Notes under the pieces: generated by a model
Told to the model about the DNA's origin: nothing
The model's database searches: none
What the model saw: the letters and a program-made list of their open reading frames with translations, nothing else
Made by a program: the position numbers and the translations under genes
Origin: Albifimbria verrucaria
Lineage: Eukaryota; Ascomycota; Sordariomycetes; Hypocreales; Stachybotryaceae
DNA: 64,000 bases
Assembly: GCA_020081605.1 (NCBI GenBank)
Contig: JAHREC010000013.1
Span: forward strand, 4,340,001-4,404,000
Reading direction: 5' to 3'
Shown: one piece after another, positions 60,461-64,000 of the stretch
Position numbering within the stretch: position 1 is the stretch's first letter
Layout: each line of letters begins with the position of its first letter

Positions 60461-61715
60461 TCAGTCTGCCCCATGGTTCCCAAGAACTAGGCAGATCGAC
60501 CTTGCCGAGTCAGGTCCTAGAGCTGCCACCAGCTCGGCAACACTAGCCTTGATACCTGGCCAAGCATGAATGGTCTTGTTTTCCCAATCCACGAGGTCCG
60601 AAGTTACCAAGAACGGGGCCGAGGGTAAGAGGAGTGGGATGTTGTCAAGGTCCACTTTCTCCATGTCAGTGATGGATGCAACTCCAGGCATGTTCACCTG
60701 AAATAGGGATTGCCCGATGTCGTCGTCATCGGTGTCGTATTCCGATGTCTCTACTGTTGTTGCATTGCTGCCTTGTGATTCTTCGTGAGTGGCAATCGTG
60801 CCTGCATGGTCTCGCTGAAGCTTTCGTTCTACCGCCATGCTGACGAAAGGTTTCTTGTCTAGAAGGCTGAGAACCTCCTTGCTTAGCGGGTCCCATTGCG
60901 AAGAGACCGGGTCAAGGATTTCTTGCGGCATGTAATCAAGTTTGTAGCGCATCTTGGGACAGCTGTGAATGTAGAATCCAGGATACCACCAGCCATACCC
61001 TTCCTCTGCAGCTAGAGCAATCTCATAAAGCGCGCCCAGTTTTCCAGGCGAGAACTTGTGTATGCTTTCGTCGTAAAGGAAGTATACGGAGCTAACACAG
61101 TTTGGCAACAGATCCAGCACCCCAATAGCAACCAGCTTCTCATCTAATCGGTAACACTGATGATAGGACCCAAGAAGTCGTTTTCGACCATCCGGCATAA
61201 CCAAGATTTCACGCCGCAATGGAGATTTGCACAAAAACGCTTGAAAGTCCCTCGTGATCGTTCGTGCGGAGCGTCATGATGCACAGCTTGTTGGTAATTG
61301 TCATACACACTGTACTTCTCCTCGGTGAAATTGTCCCGTTCCAACGTAACAGTCAGCTTGTGTGCAGGCTCAGGGGGTGTCTTTAGCCGAGCATATTCGG
61401 CTTCATGGACCCGTTCTGTTAAATGGAACTCGTTGTTTCTTCTTTTGGCCTCCCCTTTGGACTTTGGGAAGAGGCGAGCAGCTTCTTTCATGTATGAATC
61501 TCCAAGTACATGGTTGTTGAAGCGGTTGACAGCCTGCCGCTGGTCTCTTGAGGGTTTGAACTTGCTAGAGTCCAGACGAATCGTATAGTGAGGGCAGCAC
61601 GATCTTCGTTGGTCCGGGCGATATAGGAGTGTTCCTGATCGTCTCCAACTTCTGTCTAGCAGAGATTGATAGAAGGCTGCACTTAGGGAGCGAGCATTGG
61701 CATAATACGCATAGC
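60461..61715 (-). CDS. ATE1: Arginyl-tRNA--protein transferase (Ate1), 5' end unresolved
   Basis: Transfers Arg from Arg-tRNA to proteins with N-terminal Asp/Glu, marking them for the N-end rule pathway. The main exon runs 61715-60461 on the minus strand (about 418 aa). Landmarks: ARSLSAAFYQSLLDRSWRRSG, CCPHYTIRLDSS with the conserved Cys pair, FKPSRDQRQAVNRF, then LGSYHQCYRLDEKLVAIGVLD, YFLYDE, GYGWWYPGFYIHSCPKMRYK and the Tyr/Pro-containing DYMPQEILDP. The C-terminal 100 residues carry an acidic insert (EYDTDDDD) and end in CLVLGNHGAD. One base is missing at 61249-61251. The exon begins after a TATGTAG acceptor with a CTAAC branch site; the upstream exon should carry the N-terminal CxxC, and a Cys-rich candidate (CIDGCG) lies in 61735-61840, but I could not settle its splicing. 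Confidence 0.88.
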
Positions 61716-61840
61716 CTACATAAGCAGGTTAGTTACGTGGACAAGGGAATTCGAGTCCAGGACTTCAGCGGCTTCGCAGCACCACAGCCATCGATACAGA
61801 TTCCCAGGGCCTTGGTGTCAGATAGCTTGAACAGCATCAT

Positions 61841-64000
61841 CTGCAGCCAAGACCAGTCAAAGTATCTGAGAACGTGCTCTCGCTAAGCCCGGACAAGATG
61901 ACTCATATGAAAGTGAAGAGTTCACGTTTTGACTGACTCTGATTACGATTACCACAGTAACCGCATTTGGGTGATGATGAATAGCCTATTCTACACGTAA
62001 GTATACAGTCACAACCTGCAAGGGTTCATAAAAGGAGCTATCTGGGAAAGCAAGCAGGCAGATAAGTTTGGATGGCCCCTATTCATTAATGAATATCCAA
62101 GGATTAGAGAAGCAGAAGCAGGTAGTAGCCCAGTGACAATCGCCACCACTTGAGGCGATGTCAGGTAGATGCATTGTGATTGTGACGCATCTTAGAAAGC
62201 AAGGGGACCAAAAACGAGGTCAAGGGTAGTATACCCCGCGAATATCAAAGTGGTGGGGGCATATGAGGATCGTGTAAAAATCTGGTGTTGTGGTGGTGGT
62301 CTCGAGACGGTGAGGACTGATGGAGTGACAGCGGCAGAGGCAGGCAAGTCATCAACAGGACGTAGAAGAACCAACAGCAGCAGGTAGGAGCAGCACGTGT
62401 GCAAGCAGTTGGAGGGTGGTAGAGACAAGCATTACTCACCGATTGGCGATATGTACTCGTAGTCGGAAGGAGAACTGTCAGGGGTCTGCACACTTGGTTC
62501 CATCATGGGACCTAACGCCGTGCAGCCGCCGGCGAGCTAAGGTATGGAGAATCTTTTGCCTCACACAGCAGTCCTGGAAGTAGGTAGGTAGGCAGGCAAG
62601 CAGGTAGGTAGGTGAATGGGGCCCGCAGGCTGGTAGGCCAAGCCAACGACTAGCCTCCCTGAACAGGCAAGCCGACGCGTGGAGCGAGAGACGGGGAGTA
62701 GAGCAAACGGGGGTTGGCGGCTTAAGTCGTCGTGCTGATGAACAAGGTCGAGGGTCTGGATGGAAGCCAAGTGTGGCGCTGCATCAACAGAACAGGGACA
62801 ACGGGCGGTGGCCGGCAAGGTGTTTTAGCATGGAGCTACCGCATATGATGCATACGATGCGGTCGACGATCCGTCAGGTTTCTAGTTGGGTTTGGCAGGC
62901 GAATGCGGGCTTTGCAGGAAATGCAAAACGACGTGTTCCACTGGATGATGAAAGCGGGGTCAGGAGTGCTTCGAGCGCAGCCGAGAACGATGCTCTGCTC
63001 AAACGAGAGGTGGGAAGACGTTGCGGCAAGCAACCGTAGACTTCGGATCCGAGGCAAAGTCCCGCTGGTTTGTATGTGGATGGAAGCCGCCAATATCATG
63101 AGAAGATGTGAAGTCGAGGCCACAATTTCCCGAGCAGGCAACAGAAGCTTGGAGGATAAGTTGCAATGTACCGTACCAAGTAGGCAGGCTGCTAACGTGC
63201 TGTAGGTGGGACAAGGCACAGCAGGAACAAAGGTCGGTAAGGTAGCAGGTAAGGTAAGGCAAGGCAGGTAGGTACTAAGGTAGGTATATGCTGTACATGC
63301 TGTACCTACAGTCTAGTAGGTACTTACAGTACACACGCCTGCTGCCAGCCAAGGTACTGCTGACTTCCTAGCGTTGCGAGCAACGACAGAGGCACCACAC
63401 CATAGACAGGGTTGGATGTAACCCAAAAAAGCAAATACAGATCTGGAAAAACCCCACGTTGTCTTGCTTGCCCTGCTTTACTTAGCACACCTGCTGTAAG
63501 CTCCCTGTAGCTACCTTAGTAGATGCCTTGTCTTGTCTTATGTACCTGTTCGACTTCCATCATCCCACTCATGCCTCGAGTCTTCGTTCAACCACAGCTG
63601 GGGCCAATACCGACAAAGACTCAAACCACCCCGCAAACGCCCGAGCTGTCCCAGTGCATCATGGGTTACATTCTCGCGGATGGCACTCAGTGGCAAAGCC
63701 AGGCTCAACGCCAATGCTGGCTCCTGGCAACCCGACTGGCAGTCACATCGTGGCGGTTCCAGTCGCTGAGGTGGGATGCCTCGAAGTCGGCTTCAGCCAA
63801 TACGGTTATTCCCGTTTGCCTGCCTGGAGACCAAGCGGCATCTTGTTAATCGGTACTGGGATCCGTGCGGCTGGAACCCAGAGCTGCTCAACCAACGTCA
63901 AATGCCCAGTTGAGCCAAGTACATGGACAATTCCGAATGACAACTGCTCACGCCTCTGTAAAGCATTGGGCCCAATGCAAATCCCAGGTATCAAACGCGT
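61841..64000. other. Right-end noncoding region
   Basis: No supported gene. It probably holds the ATE1 promoter. GGTAGGTA-type repeats are dense at 62579-62612 and 63230-63325. Frames up to about 127 codons (62836-63219 -) overlap opposite-strand frames and show no family features. Confidence 0.5.
62579..62612 (+). repeat. (TAGG/CAGG)n tetranucleotide repeat
   Basis: Tandem TAGG units with CAGG and CAAG variants; the densest example of the GGTAGGTA motif scattered in noncoding parts of this window. Confidence 0.8.

Overview
The window comes from a filamentous ascomycete (Pezizomycotina, most likely a Sordariomycete). Genes are short, split by introns of about 45-175 nt with GTAAGT/GTGAGT-type donors and CTAAC-like branch sites, and their products look like fungal proteins throughout (Kgd4, YAT permease, Cdc25-type RasGEF, Isa1, Lsc2, Vps20, Rix7, cytochrome c, Rrp42, Ate1). 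No bacterial, viral, CRISPR, tRNA or rRNA feature was seen. The order within Sordariomycetes is inferred only from general protein resemblance.

Layout: 1-28 kb is gene-poor. It holds KGD4 (1.9-2.4 kb), an amino-acid permease (9.7-11.6 kb), an unidentified C-terminal exon (11.9-12.4 kb) and an ARMH3/DUF1741-type protein (13.6-15.9 kb), followed by about 12 kb with no gene I can support. A Ras exchange factor lies at 28.2-31.8 kb, then 5 kb of noncoding sequence rich in simple repeats and pyrimidines leads to an UNC93-like membrane protein (36.9-38.7 kb). From 39.5 kb on the window is compact: ISA1, MGT1, a cytochrome P450, LSC2, a fructosamine-3-kinase-like protein, VPS20, RIX7, CYC1, an uncharacterised mitochondrial membrane protein, RRP42 and ATE1.

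Functional themes: five genes are mitochondrial or respiratory (KGD4, LSC2, ISA1, CYC1 and the protein divergent to CYC1). ISA1 and CYC1 each carry, about 200 bp upstream and in the same relative orientation, a CCAAT box followed 12 bp later by an RWT triplet, the arrangement bound by the fungal CBC-HapX iron regulator. The other genes are housekeeping (ESCRT-III, ribosome biogenesis, RNA exosome, N-end rule, DNA repair, protein deglycation) plus one transporter, one permease and one P450. There is no sign of a biosynthetic cluster.

A key caution: 15 of the 16 recognisable genes are broken by small apparent deletions, about 35 sites, nearly all at homopolymer runs and mostly C or G. In each gene the family-conserved sequence resumes in the next frame. 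This pattern indicates homopolymer under-calling in the assembly, not pseudogenes. Gene limits below are given across these breaks.
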